From positions 1-22,387 of the forward strand of contig CANHLB010000005.1 in NCBI GenBank assembly GCA_947461335.1: a stretch of DNA of 22,387 nucleotides. The letters run 5' to 3'. The position numbers were made by a program, and so were the translations under genes. Under the pieces are notes generated by a model. That model had not been told where the DNA came from. It worked only from the letters and a program-made list of their open reading frames with translations, and ran no database searches. The DNA comes from Burkholderiaceae bacterium. GTDB taxonomy: Bacteria > Pseudomonadota > Gammaproteobacteria > Burkholderiales > Burkholderiaceae. This document shows, piece by piece, positions 15,849-22,387 of this stretch; the first letter of the stretch is position 1; every line of letters starts with the position of its first letter.

Positions 15849-17195
15849 TTATTTTCCACCAATTGTCATCGATCCGAGGAGGATCGATCCGGTCTCTTTG
15901 CCACCCCGGATTAAGGTATCACTGCCAATTAACTCAATATCTAAAAGCATATCGCGCAAATTGCCAGCAATCGTCACTCCTTCAACGGGGAATTGAATTT
16001 CTCCATTCTCCACCCAGTACCCAAAAGCACCTCGTGAATAATCACCCGTAACATAGTTCACGCCCTGTCCTATCAATTCAGTTACCAATAAGCCAGTCCC
16101 CATTTCTTTTAGTAAAGCGGCTAAACCTCCCTTGGGTGATTTCTTGCTTTGCAGCGTGAGGTGATGAGATCCACCAGCATTACCAGTGGTCTTCATTCCT
16201 AATTTACGTGCTGTATAAGTAGATAAAAAATAACCTTCTAAAATTCCTTTGTTGACCACAGTGCGTGCACTGGTCTTTACACCTTCTTCATCAAATGGTG
16301 CGCTACCAGCCATTGCTTTAAGGTGTGGGTTTTCAAAGAGGCTGACATGCTTAGGGAGAACTTGTTTTCCCAAGCTATCAAGTAAGAAACTCGAACGTCT
16401 ATAAAGGGCGCCGCCTGTAACTGCTTGCACTAAGCCCCCTATTAGTCCAGCCGCCAAAGGTGCTTCAAATATCACCGGGCAGCGGCGGGTTGTGATCGCT
16501 CTCGCTTTCAGGCGTGAAAGTGCTCTTTGCGCAGCGTATTTACCGATAGCAGCAGGATCGGCTAATTCTTCCGGGATGCGGGAGGTGGAATACCAATCAT
16601 CACGCTGCATGTGAGCTTGCTTACCACCTTCGCTAGCAATTGGCGCACAAGAAATATAGTGGCGTGAATAAGGATATCCCCCCATAAAGCCATGACTTGT
16701 ACCCATCATAAAATGAGCGTGATGCGCAGACACCGAAGCGCCATCACTATTCTGAATTTGTTTGCTGACTGAAAAAGCAGCGCCTTCTGCAATACGCGCA
16801 ATTTCTACTGCCTGCGAAGCTTCAATATTCCATGGATGGAATAGATCTAAATCCAGTGGATTTTTCTCCAAGAACTCTCGTTCAGCCGGACCTGCACACG
16901 TATCTTCAGCTGTGTGCTGTGCAATATGATATGCAGCATCAACAGTAGCCTTTAAGGATGTCTTAGAAAAATCACTAGTACTGGCACTTCCACGATGTTG
17001 TCCTATGTATACCGTGAGGCCTACTTGCTTATCAAGACTCTGTTCAATCGTCTCTACCTCACCCTTGCGGACCGTTACGGATAGACCCTGACCCTCGGAA
17101 ACCTCAGTTACAGCGTCTGAAGCGCCCCTTCTTTTGGCCTCTTTGAGCAAAAAATCGACTATTTCTTGAAACTGATTAGATGTATATGTAAACAT
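15849..17195 (-). CDS. pmbA: PmbA/TldE subunit of the TldD-TldE protease complex
   Basis: A 448-residue cytoplasmic protein of standard PmbA/TldE length. It has the N-terminal domain that embraces the substrate peptide (SVTVRKGEVETIEQSLDKQ, VGLTVYIGQHRGSASTSD) and the C-terminal beta barrel ending GNLRDMLLDIELIGSD and GSILLGSMTIGGK. GDYSRGAFGYWVENGEI is a family hallmark. As expected for TldE, it lacks the HExxxH zinc site of TldD and would support proteolysis by its partner, which is not encoded here. The complex trims modified peptides and degrades CcdA-type antitoxins in E. coli. The ATG lies 26 bp from the divergent mogA start; the AGGA just before it is closer than usual for a ribosome site. 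Confidence 0.95.
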   Translation of the reverse strand: MFTYTSNQFQEIVDFLLKEAKRRGASDAVTEVSEGQGLSVTVRKGEVETIEQSLDKQVGLTVYIGQHRGSASTSDFSKTSLKATVDAAYHIAQHTAEDTCAGPAEREFLEKNPLDLDLFHPWNIEASQAVEIARIAEGAAFSVSKQIQNSDGASVSAHHAHFMMGTSHGFMGGYPYSRHYISCAPIASEGGKQAHMQRDDWYSTSRIPEELADPAAIGKYAAQRALSRLKARAITTRRCPVIFEAPLAAGLIGGLVQAVTGGALYRRSSFLLDSLGKQVLPKHVSLFENPHLKAMAGSAPFDEEGVKTSARTVVNKGILEGYFLSTYTARKLGMKTTGNAGGSHHLTLQSKKSPKGGLAALLKEMGTGLLVTELIGQGVNYVTGDYSRGAFGYWVENGEIQFPVEGVTIAGNLRDMLLDIELIGSDTLIRGGKETGSILLGSMTIGGK

Positions 17196-17209
17196 GTCCT
17201 AATAATAGC

Positions 17210-17215
17210 TAGAAT
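17210..17215 (+). promoter_or_regulatory. -10-like box TAGAAT six bases before the mogA ATG
   Basis: TAGAAT (17210-17215) is followed by agaaac and then the ATG at 17222. Transcription from this box would begin at or next to the A of the start codon, giving a leaderless mRNA, consistent with the lack of any ribosome site. The -35 region is weak. Confidence 0.4.
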
Positions 17216-17221
17216 AGAAAC

Positions 17222-17845
17222 ATGAAGCATACCGAAGCTTGGAATCGAAGCACCCCGAATGAAGTCAAAATTGGCCTGATCTCCATTTCTGATCGAGCCA
17301 GTAAAGGTGTTTATCAGGATGAGGGCATTCCCGCCCTGCAAAACTGGCTGATAAAGGCCATCAGTAATACCTGCACCTTTCATGAGCGCCTCATTGCAGA
17401 TGAATCTGAAATCATCACCGAGACCATTGTGGAGTTAGTCGACGAACTAGGGTGCGATCTAGTGCTCACAACGGGCGGCACAGGCCCCTCTAGAAGAGAC
17501 CTAACCCCAGAGGCTACCCGTGATGCCGGAACTCGTGAAATGCCAGGTTTTGGCGAGCAAATGCGTCAAATTAGCCTCAATTTTGTACCTACAGCAATTT
17601 TGTCGAGACAAACTGCAGTTTTAAGAGAAATTGAAGGTCATGCCGCCCTAGTGATCAACTTACCCGGGCAACCCAAGGCAATTGCTGAGACGCTTGAAGG
17701 CCTCAAGGATGAAAATGGCAAATCCATTATTCCTGGCATCTTTGCCGCAGTCCCTTATTGCATTGATCTCATTGGTGGACCCTATATAGAAACCAATGAA
17801 GAGCTTATTAAGGCGTTTAGACCTAAGAGCGCCATTCGGAAATAA
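17222..17845 (+). CDS. mogA: Molybdopterin adenylyltransferase
   Basis: A 207-residue MoaB/Mog-fold enzyme that adenylates molybdopterin before molybdate insertion. It resembles E. coli MogA closely along its length: IGLISISDRASKGVYQDEG near the start, TTGGTGPSRRDLTPEAT at the nucleotide site, REMPGFGEQMRQISL, and FRPKSA near the C-terminus. The first 12 residues before KIGLISIS are slightly longer than usual, but no better start exists. It diverges from pmbA with 26 bp between start codons. Its product is needed by Mo-cofactor enzymes, including the CoxM-type hydroxylase that begins at the left edge of the window. Confidence 0.95.
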   Translation: MKHTEAWNRSTPNEVKIGLISISDRASKGVYQDEGIPALQNWLIKAISNTCTFHERLIADESEIITETIVELVDELGCDLVLTTGGTGPSRRDLTPEATRDAGTREMPGFGEQMRQISLNFVPTAILSRQTAVLREIEGHAALVINLPGQPKAIAETLEGLKDENGKSIIPGIFAAVPYCIDLIGGPYIETNEELIKAFRPKSAIRK

Positions 17846-17875
17846 ACTCTTTAAGTATTAGCCATCCATTTACTT

Positions 17876-18463
17876 TTACTGCGGTAATGGGACGATAAAT
17901 TTCTCACGGTAGTACTTGAGCTCTTCAATAGACTCTTCAATATCAGCTAAAGCAGTGTGTGCCTGATTTTTAGTGAAGCCTTTTACTAATTCTGGATGCC
18001 AACGCTTACATAACTCTTTTAAGGTTGATACATCAATATTTCGATAATGAAAGTAGGCCTCTAACTTTGGCATGTACTTCGCCATAAAGCGCCGATCTTG
18101 GCCAATAGTATTGCCACACATCGGCGAAATTCCAGCTTTGATATATTGCTTTAAAAAAGTAATGCACTCTGCCTCAACAGTGGCTTCATCCATTGTGGAG
18201 GCTTTGACCTTATCAATCAGGCCTGAGCGACTATGAGTGCCTTTGTTCCAAGCATCCATGGCATCTAAAAGTGCATCATCTTGATGAACCACCCAGACAG
18301 GGGCTACAGCAATAGTATTGAGGTGGGCATCTGTGACAATAATGGCAATTTCCAGAATTCGCTCAGTTTCGGGGTTTAAACCCGACATTTCCATATCCAC
18401 CCAAATCAGGTGCTCATTGGCCGGTGCTGATTTAATCTCAGTCGTGTTCGTTTGTTCGCTCAT
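17876..18463 (-). CDS. orn: Oligoribonuclease
   Basis: A 195-residue 3'-5' exonuclease of the DEDDh family that degrades the last two to five nucleotides of RNA, including pGpG from cyclic-di-GMP turnover. All acidic ligands are visible: Asp23 and Glu25 in WVDMEMSGL, Asp123 in [12 protein letters not shown], and His169 with Asp174 in [11 protein letters not shown]. About 15 residues precede the conserved [10 protein letters not shown], slightly longer than E. coli Orn, and the ATG at 18463 is the only sensible start. It diverges from the M48 peptidase gene with 15 bp between start codons. Essential in many proteobacteria. Confidence 0.97.
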   Translation of the reverse strand: MSEQTNTTEIKSAPANEHLIWVDMEMSGLNPETERILEIAIIVTDAHLNTIAVAPVWVVHQDDALLDAMDAWNKGTHSRSGLIDKVKASTMDEATVEAECITFLKQYIKAGISPMCGNTIGQDRRFMAKYMPKLEAYFHYRNIDVSTLKELCKRWHPELVKGFTKNQAHTALADIEESIEELKYYREKFIVPLPQ

Positions 18464-18466
18464 ATC

Positions 18467-18472
18467 TATAAT
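18467..18472 (+). promoter_or_regulatory. Perfect -10 box TATAAT six bases before the M48 peptidase ATG
   Basis: TATAAT (18467-18472), then gatctc, then ATG at 18479. The spacing puts the first transcribed base at the ATG, and there is no ribosome site, so a leaderless message is likely. The -35 would lie inside the divergent orn coding sequence and is poor. Confidence 0.5.
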
Positions 18473-18478
18473 GATCTC

Positions 18479-19729
18479 ATGACATTCACAATTATTTTTT
18501 TAATCGCCTTTATTGCTAGTTTTGGCCTGCGCCACTGGCTATCTCAACGTCAAATTCGCTATGTTGCCCAGCATCGCGATCGTGTTCCTCCAGAATTTGC
18601 TGAAAAAGTAAGTCTAGCTGAACATCAAAAAGCAGCTGACTACACGATAGCCAAATTACGCCTCGGTATTTTAGAAAACGGGGTCAGCGCCGTCATTTTA
18701 ATTGCCTTCACCTTATTGGGTGGTCTGGAGATTCTGAATATTGCTTTGCTGCAGTTATTAGGAGAAGGAATCCCACAGCAAATGGCTTTAATAATCTCTA
18801 TCGTCATCATCTCTGGAATCATCGATATCCCCTTCTCTTGGTACAAACAGTTCTACTTGGAAGAGCGCTTTGGTTTTAATCGCATGACTAAGAAATTGTT
18901 CTTCAGCGACATGATCAAAGGGATAGGAGTTGGCGGTGCTATTGGCACCCCATTACTCTGGATCATTTTGACCTTGATGGCGCAAGCGGGAGATCTCTGG
19001 TGGCTCTGGGCATGGGGTGTCCTCACAGCATTTAGTCTCTTAATGCAATGGATCTACCCTAGCTTTATCGCCCCACTCTTTAATAAATTTCAAGCGCTTG
19101 AAGAGGGTCCTTTGAAAACCCAAATTGAAGCGCTACTGACGCGATGTGACTTTGCAAGTCAGGGCTTATTTATCATGGACGGTAGCAAACGTAGTGCCCA
19201 TGGCAATGCATTCTTTGCCGGCATGGGGAAAGCCAAGCAAATTGTGTTCTTTGATACTTTGATTGAAAAACTCAATCCAGATGAGGTGGAGGCTGTTCTT
19301 GCCCATGAACTAGGTCACTATAAGCGCAACCATATCCGTAAGCGCCTCTTAGCTACTTTTGCCCTGAGCTTTGGCATGTTTGCCCTACTAGGCTGGATTA
19401 GTACTCAAGTCTGGTTCTATAACGATTTAGGAGTAATGCCTAACCTCAATGGCTATAACGGCGGCTTGGCACTAGCCCTTTTTATGTTGGTATCACCAGT
19501 ATTTAGTTTTTTCTTTACGCCCCTTGCTAGTCTTGCATCACGCAAACATGAATACGAAGCAGATGGTTTTGCCGCGGAAAAGTCTTCTTCTAAAGATCTC
19601 ATTTCTGCTTTAGTAAAGTTGTATCAAGATAATGCGTCAACACTGACCCCCGATCCAATCTATACCGCTTTTTATAGTTCACATCCGCCTGCTCCATTGC
19701 GGATTGCCAACTTGCAGCGACTTAGCTAA
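18479..19729 (+). CDS. M48-family membrane metallopeptidase (Ste24/CAAX-protease-like)
   Basis: A 416-residue multi-pass zinc peptidase. From the ATG at 18479 the zinc site HELGH is at 276-280 and the third ligand in EADGF at 360-364; the flanking [20 protein letters not shown] and [25 protein letters not shown] are typical Ste24 elements. About five to seven hydrophobic helices surround the site. A TTG at 18452 could extend the protein by nine residues, but it lies inside orn and has no ribosome site. Bacterial members take part in quality control of membrane proteins; the exact substrate is unknown. It lies between orn and rsgA, an order I recall as common in Burkholderiales, and is probably cotranscribed with rsgA, whose ATG lies 11 nt after its stop. 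Confidence 0.94.
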   Translation: MTFTIIFLIAFIASFGLRHWLSQRQIRYVAQHRDRVPPEFAEKVSLAEHQKAADYTIAKLRLGILENGVSAVILIAFTLLGGLEILNIALLQLLGEGIPQQMALIISIVIISGIIDIPFSWYKQFYLEERFGFNRMTKKLFFSDMIKGIGVGGAIGTPLLWIILTLMAQAGDLWWLWAWGVLTAFSLLMQWIYPSFIAPLFNKFQALEEGPLKTQIEALLTRCDFASQGLFIMDGSKRSAHGNAFFAGMGKAKQIVFFDTLIEKLNPDEVEAVLAHELGHYKRNHIRKRLLATFALSFGMFALLGWISTQVWFYNDLGVMPNLNGYNGGLALALFMLVSPVFSFFFTPLASLASRKHEYEADGFAAEKSSSKDLISALVKLYQDNASTLTPDPIYTAFYSSHPPAPLRIANLQRLS

Positions 19730-19740
19730 TCAGTCGGCTA

Positions 19741-20754
19741 ATGGAACAGTTTCATGCACTACTCACTGCTTCTTATGGAAGACACTACTTAGCACAGCGT
19801 TTAGTCACAGATGGACATGGTGATAAAGCACCTAGTGGTCCTTTAATTCAGGTCAGTACACCTGCTAAGCAGCACGTTGGTGCTGTAGGTGATCGCATGC
19901 TACTTGAGATGACTTCTGTCGATCAAGCACGCATTATTCAAATAGAGCCACGTGAAAATATTCTTTACCGATCAGACGCTTTTAAGAGCAAGATTATCGC
20001 CTCTAATGTTGATCAAATTTTGGTAGTACTTGCAACACAACCTGCTTTTTCACCTGACCTTTTAGGTAGGGCAGTAGTCGCTGCAGAAACCAATCAAATT
20101 GGTTTGCATATTCTCTTGAATAAATGCGATCTCAAAGATCATTTGGAGCACGCTCGAAAAATCATCGCGCCTTATGCGCGCATGGGCTATCCAGTGAGTG
20201 AGGTATCAGCTAAGTTTGATCCCGTATCAATTGATGCTCTTCAGTCAGCACTAAGAGGTAAGGTTTCTGTATTTGTAGGGCAATCTGGTATGGGTAAATC
20301 GAGCTTGCTAAATGCCTGGGTGCCCAATGCTGCCGCCCTTACACAAGAGTATTCAGTGCGCTTGGATACTGGCAAGCACACCACTACCGCTTGTCGTTAT
20401 TTTGAACTACCCGAAGCTTGGGGAAGAGATGAATCCGGCAAGCTGGGTGCACTCATTGACTCTCCGGGCTTTCAGGAGTTTGGTTTAGCGCATATGTCAG
20501 TAAGTGAATTGCAACATGCCTTTAGAGAATTTAAAGACTTGCTAGGTAAGTGCCGCTTTCATAATTGCGCACATCAATCGGAGCCTGATTGTGCAGTACG
20601 TGCAGCAGTAGACAGAAATGAGATTGCGCCGGAAAGGCTGGCGTTATTTAGGCAACTACGGTCGGACTCAAAAACAGCAGATAAGCAAATTCAGGGAATT
20701 AGCCAAGCCAAAGAGCGATGGTCAGCATTAGCAATAAAGCCATCCAAGCGATAA
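19741..20754 (+). CDS. rsgA: Ribosome small subunit-dependent GTPase A
   Basis: A 337-residue circularly permuted GTPase that assists late maturation of the 30S subunit. Order of parts: an OB fold (about 1-70), then the GTPase motifs in permuted order, NKCD (127-130), GQSGMGKSS (180-188), GKHTTT (211-216) and DSPG (240-243), then a zinc knuckle with Cys271, Cys276, His278 and Cys284. All are intact. The last 56 bp overlap the 3' end of the convergent CbiB/AmpE-like gene, so the C-terminal residues of both proteins are encoded in the same DNA. It follows the M48 gene by 11 nt, with no clear ribosome site of its own, which suggests translational dependence on that gene. Confidence 0.97.
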   Translation: MEQFHALLTASYGRHYLAQRLVTDGHGDKAPSGPLIQVSTPAKQHVGAVGDRMLLEMTSVDQARIIQIEPRENILYRSDAFKSKIIASNVDQILVVLATQPAFSPDLLGRAVVAAETNQIGLHILLNKCDLKDHLEHARKIIAPYARMGYPVSEVSAKFDPVSIDALQSALRGKVSVFVGQSGMGKSSLLNAWVPNAAALTQEYSVRLDTGKHTTTACRYFELPEAWGRDESGKLGALIDSPGFQEFGLAHMSVSELQHAFREFKDLLGKCRFHNCAHQSEPDCAVRAAVDRNEIAPERLALFRQLRSDSKTADKQIQGISQAKERWSALAIKPSKR

Positions 20755-21658
20755 CCAAGCGCCATACCAATCCTACTGCGGAGCGCATTGTGCGTTCAGT
20801 AGGCTCCAGGCCTACCTCATAGATCAGCGGCTCACCAGCTTCAGCCATACGCAAAGCCTCATCACTATCAGGCTCACTTAAGGGTTCACCTAAACGTACA
20901 CCGAGAGCACCACTGCCTGATGCCAAAATCACCGCAGATAATGGGTCAGACCATTTCTGGGTGAGGTAACGCCAAGCATACACAGCGCCTTCAAAGTTAC
21001 CTACAATCGCAAAGCCCATTGCAGTAATCCGTGACGGTATCCAATCAAGTACATAGAAAAAGTGACGGGCAGATTCACTCAAGTTGAAGTCACCGCGTTC
21101 AGACCAACGCTGTGCAGCAATATCAGCCAAACGATAAAGCACAACACCCGCAGGACCCATTGGCATCATGAACCAGAACAACACACCAAATACATGGCGA
21201 TGCGAACCAATGATGGCGCGTTCAAGCGCTAAAGAAATGACTTCAGCCTCTGAGAGGTGCGATGTATCTAAGCTTGGACCATACCACTCACCTAAGGCAA
21301 GACGTGCTGCTGGTAAATCATGGGCCTCAATGGCTTCATGAACCAGAGTAAAAGAATGGCTGAACTGACGAAAGCCAAAAAACAAATAGGCAATCACTAC
21401 GTTCCACAAGAAACCCAAGATAGGATAAGTCACCATACAGGCGACATAGACTAAAAATACTAAGAATGTCGGCAAAATGAATGCTACTAAACAAGCCATC
21501 CGAGCACCGACTGGACTTGCTCCCTCTTCGGTCTTGCCGCCGAATTCTCCAGCGACCCAATTGAGCCAACGGGTGCACATGCGCACAATCCAATGGCTAG
21601 AGCTTACTGGGCGATATTGCTCAGCAATGAGGGCGAAGAGGATAGAAAAGAAAGTCAT
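20699..21658 (-). CDS. CobD/CbiB-AmpE superfamily membrane protein
   Basis: A 319-residue integral membrane protein. The start is the ATG at 21658 (MTFFSILFALIAEQYRP), which overlaps the NUDIX stop by 4 nt; upstream sequence open to 21709 is inside the NUDIX gene and not needed. The segments FGVLFWFMMPMGPAGVVLYR and FFYVLDWIPSRITAMGFAIV resemble both AmpE (beta-lactamase regulation) and CbiB/CobD (cobinamide synthesis). No cobalamin genes are near, so a true aminopropanol-linking role is doubtful and AmpE-like or unknown function is more likely. There are four to five hydrophobic helices, with one at the very C-terminus (VWRLVIAWMALLLMLTIALW) encoded in the 56-bp overlap with rsgA. Confidence 0.85.
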   Translation of the reverse strand: MTFFSILFALIAEQYRPVSSSHWIVRMCTRWLNWVAGEFGGKTEEGASPVGARMACLVAFILPTFLVFLVYVACMVTYPILGFLWNVVIAYLFFGFRQFSHSFTLVHEAIEAHDLPAARLALGEWYGPSLDTSHLSEAEVISLALERAIIGSHRHVFGVLFWFMMPMGPAGVVLYRLADIAAQRWSERGDFNLSESARHFFYVLDWIPSRITAMGFAIVGNFEGAVYAWRYLTQKWSDPLSAVILASGSGALGVRLGEPLSEPDSDEALRMAEAGEPLIYEVGLEPTERTMRSAVGLVWRLVIAWMALLLMLTIALWLG

Positions 21659-22387
21659 ACTTTTAATAAATGATATAGGTTTCGTAACATTCCCGCTGTA
21701 GCACCCCAAATAAAGCGGTTCTCATAAGGCATTGAATAAAAACGGCGCCCACCCTGCTCGCTTTGCCAAAGCCTGACTTGATGATTTTGAGGGTCTAGCA
21801 AAAAACTCAAGGGGACTTCAAACACATCGGCGACCTCAAACTCATCTAAGATATATTCCGCCTGAGCCTGAACCAATCCCACTACTGGAGTCACACTATA
21901 GCCAGACACTGTTAAGTATTGGGGTAAATGACCAATAATCTCTACGCGACTTCGATCCAAACCAATTTCTTCTTCACTTTCGCGCAAAGCTGTCTCATTT
22001 GGACCTTCATCCTCAGGATCCATTCGACCCCCAGGAAAACTAATTTGGCCTGCGTGATCGCGCAAATGATTCGTTCGCTGCGTCAACAAAACCCACAAAC
22101 CATCTTCCTTCAATAGCAAAGGAATTAGTACTGCTGCTCTAGTCACCTTGCCAGCAGCCTTGCGTTTAGCAATGATGTCGGATGCGATCACGTGACGGTT
22201 CTCATCAGTAATTTCTGGCTCCCAATCTGGAGGAGCCTGAAAGCGGGCTTTCAAAGCCGCTGGTTCAAGACGCTCTTTGGGCACTTTGATCTGACTGTCA
22301 CAAACCTCATAAATCGGAATCGCTTGTGCGTCAAAGCCTGGGGGTGATGCCACATTGATGACATCTTCTTCAGGTTTGGGAGTCTTG
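21655..22387 (-). CDS. NUDIX hydrolase, coenzyme A pyrophosphatase-type (5' end probably beyond the window)
   Basis: A NUDIX enzyme predicted to cleave CoA or its derivatives into 4'-phosphopantetheine and 3',5'-ADP. In numbering from the GTG at 22353, the CoA-pyrophosphatase signature LLTQRTNHLRDHAGQISFPG is at 89-108 and runs into the NUDIX box, which ends LRESEEEIGL at 123-132. The loop between GG and RE is one residue longer than the generic NUDIX box, as in YeaB/NudL. The frame stays open from that GTG to the right edge and reads KTPKPEEDVINVASPPG, so the true start may lie outside; I report the whole open stretch as partial. The GTG gives a 232-residue alternative. Its stop overlaps the membrane-protein start (ATGA). 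Confidence 0.85.
   Translation of the reverse strand, partial: KTPKPEEDVINVASPPGFDAQAIPIYEVCDSQIKVPKERLEPAALKARFQAPPDWEPEITDENRHVIASDIIAKRKAAGKVTRAAVLIPLLLKEDGLWVLLTQRTNHLRDHAGQISFPGGRMDPEDEGPNETALRESEEEIGLDRSRVEIIGHLPQYLTVSGYSVTPVVGLVQAQAEYILDEFEVADVFEVPLSFLLDPQNHQVRLWQSEQGGRRFYSMPYENRFIWGATAGMLRNLYHLLKV

Noticed and set aside
20699..21709. Longer form of the CbiB/AmpE-like protein starting at 21709
   Set aside because: The extra 17 residues lie inside the NUDIX gene; the ATG at 21658 gives the family-like N-terminus and the usual 4-nt ATGA overlap.

Overview
The window looks like a stretch of chromosome from a small-genome betaproteobacterium of the Burkholderiales, most likely Polynucleobacter or a close relative. 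This is inferred from the moderately low G+C, the very tight gene packing, and the block orn / M48 peptidase / rsgA followed by a CbiB/AmpE-like protein and a CoA-type NUDIX hydrolase. No species-level marker such as rRNA is present. I see no tRNA, rRNA, IS element, CRISPR array or integrase.

Positions 1-7371 form an accessory catabolic module. A minus-strand operon runs from about 4.8 kb to the left edge: acyl-CoA ligase, iron-dependent alcohol dehydrogenase, hotdog thioesterase, a fusion of a CoxG domain with a crotonase-fold domain, and the first 44 codons of a CoxM-type FAD subunit of a molybdenum hydroxylase. Transcribed away from it are a LivK-type periplasmic binding protein and a regulator with two HxlR domains, each followed by a CxHx7CxxC zinc-ribbon-like motif. 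Between the two directions is a 316-bp AT-rich region with two dyads. The gene set fits uptake, CoA activation, molybdenum-dependent ring hydroxylation and hydrolysis of a heterocyclic or aromatic acid. 2-Furoate is the best precedent, but the substrate is inference. This is the most interesting part of the window.

Positions 7475-13026 hold two convergent DUF4239/bestrophin-like membrane proteins, katG cotranscribed with an exported Dabb-domain protein, a 346-bp gap, and three small uncharacterised proteins, one with a zinc-finger-like CxxC...HxxxxC motif. Positions 13162-15788 carry a carboxylesterase, a TauE/SafE-type transporter and an orphan, Tat-exported TRAP binding protein of the keto-acid (TakP-like) type.

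Positions 15849-22387 are ordinary housekeeping: pmbA and mogA diverging, orn and an M48 peptidase diverging, rsgA, and convergent to it a NUDIX-CbiB/AmpE pair. MogA completes the molybdenum cofactor that the hydroxylase at the left edge would need. Two genes here (mogA, M48 peptidase) have a -10-like hexamer ending exactly 6 nt before the ATG, which suggests leaderless mRNAs.
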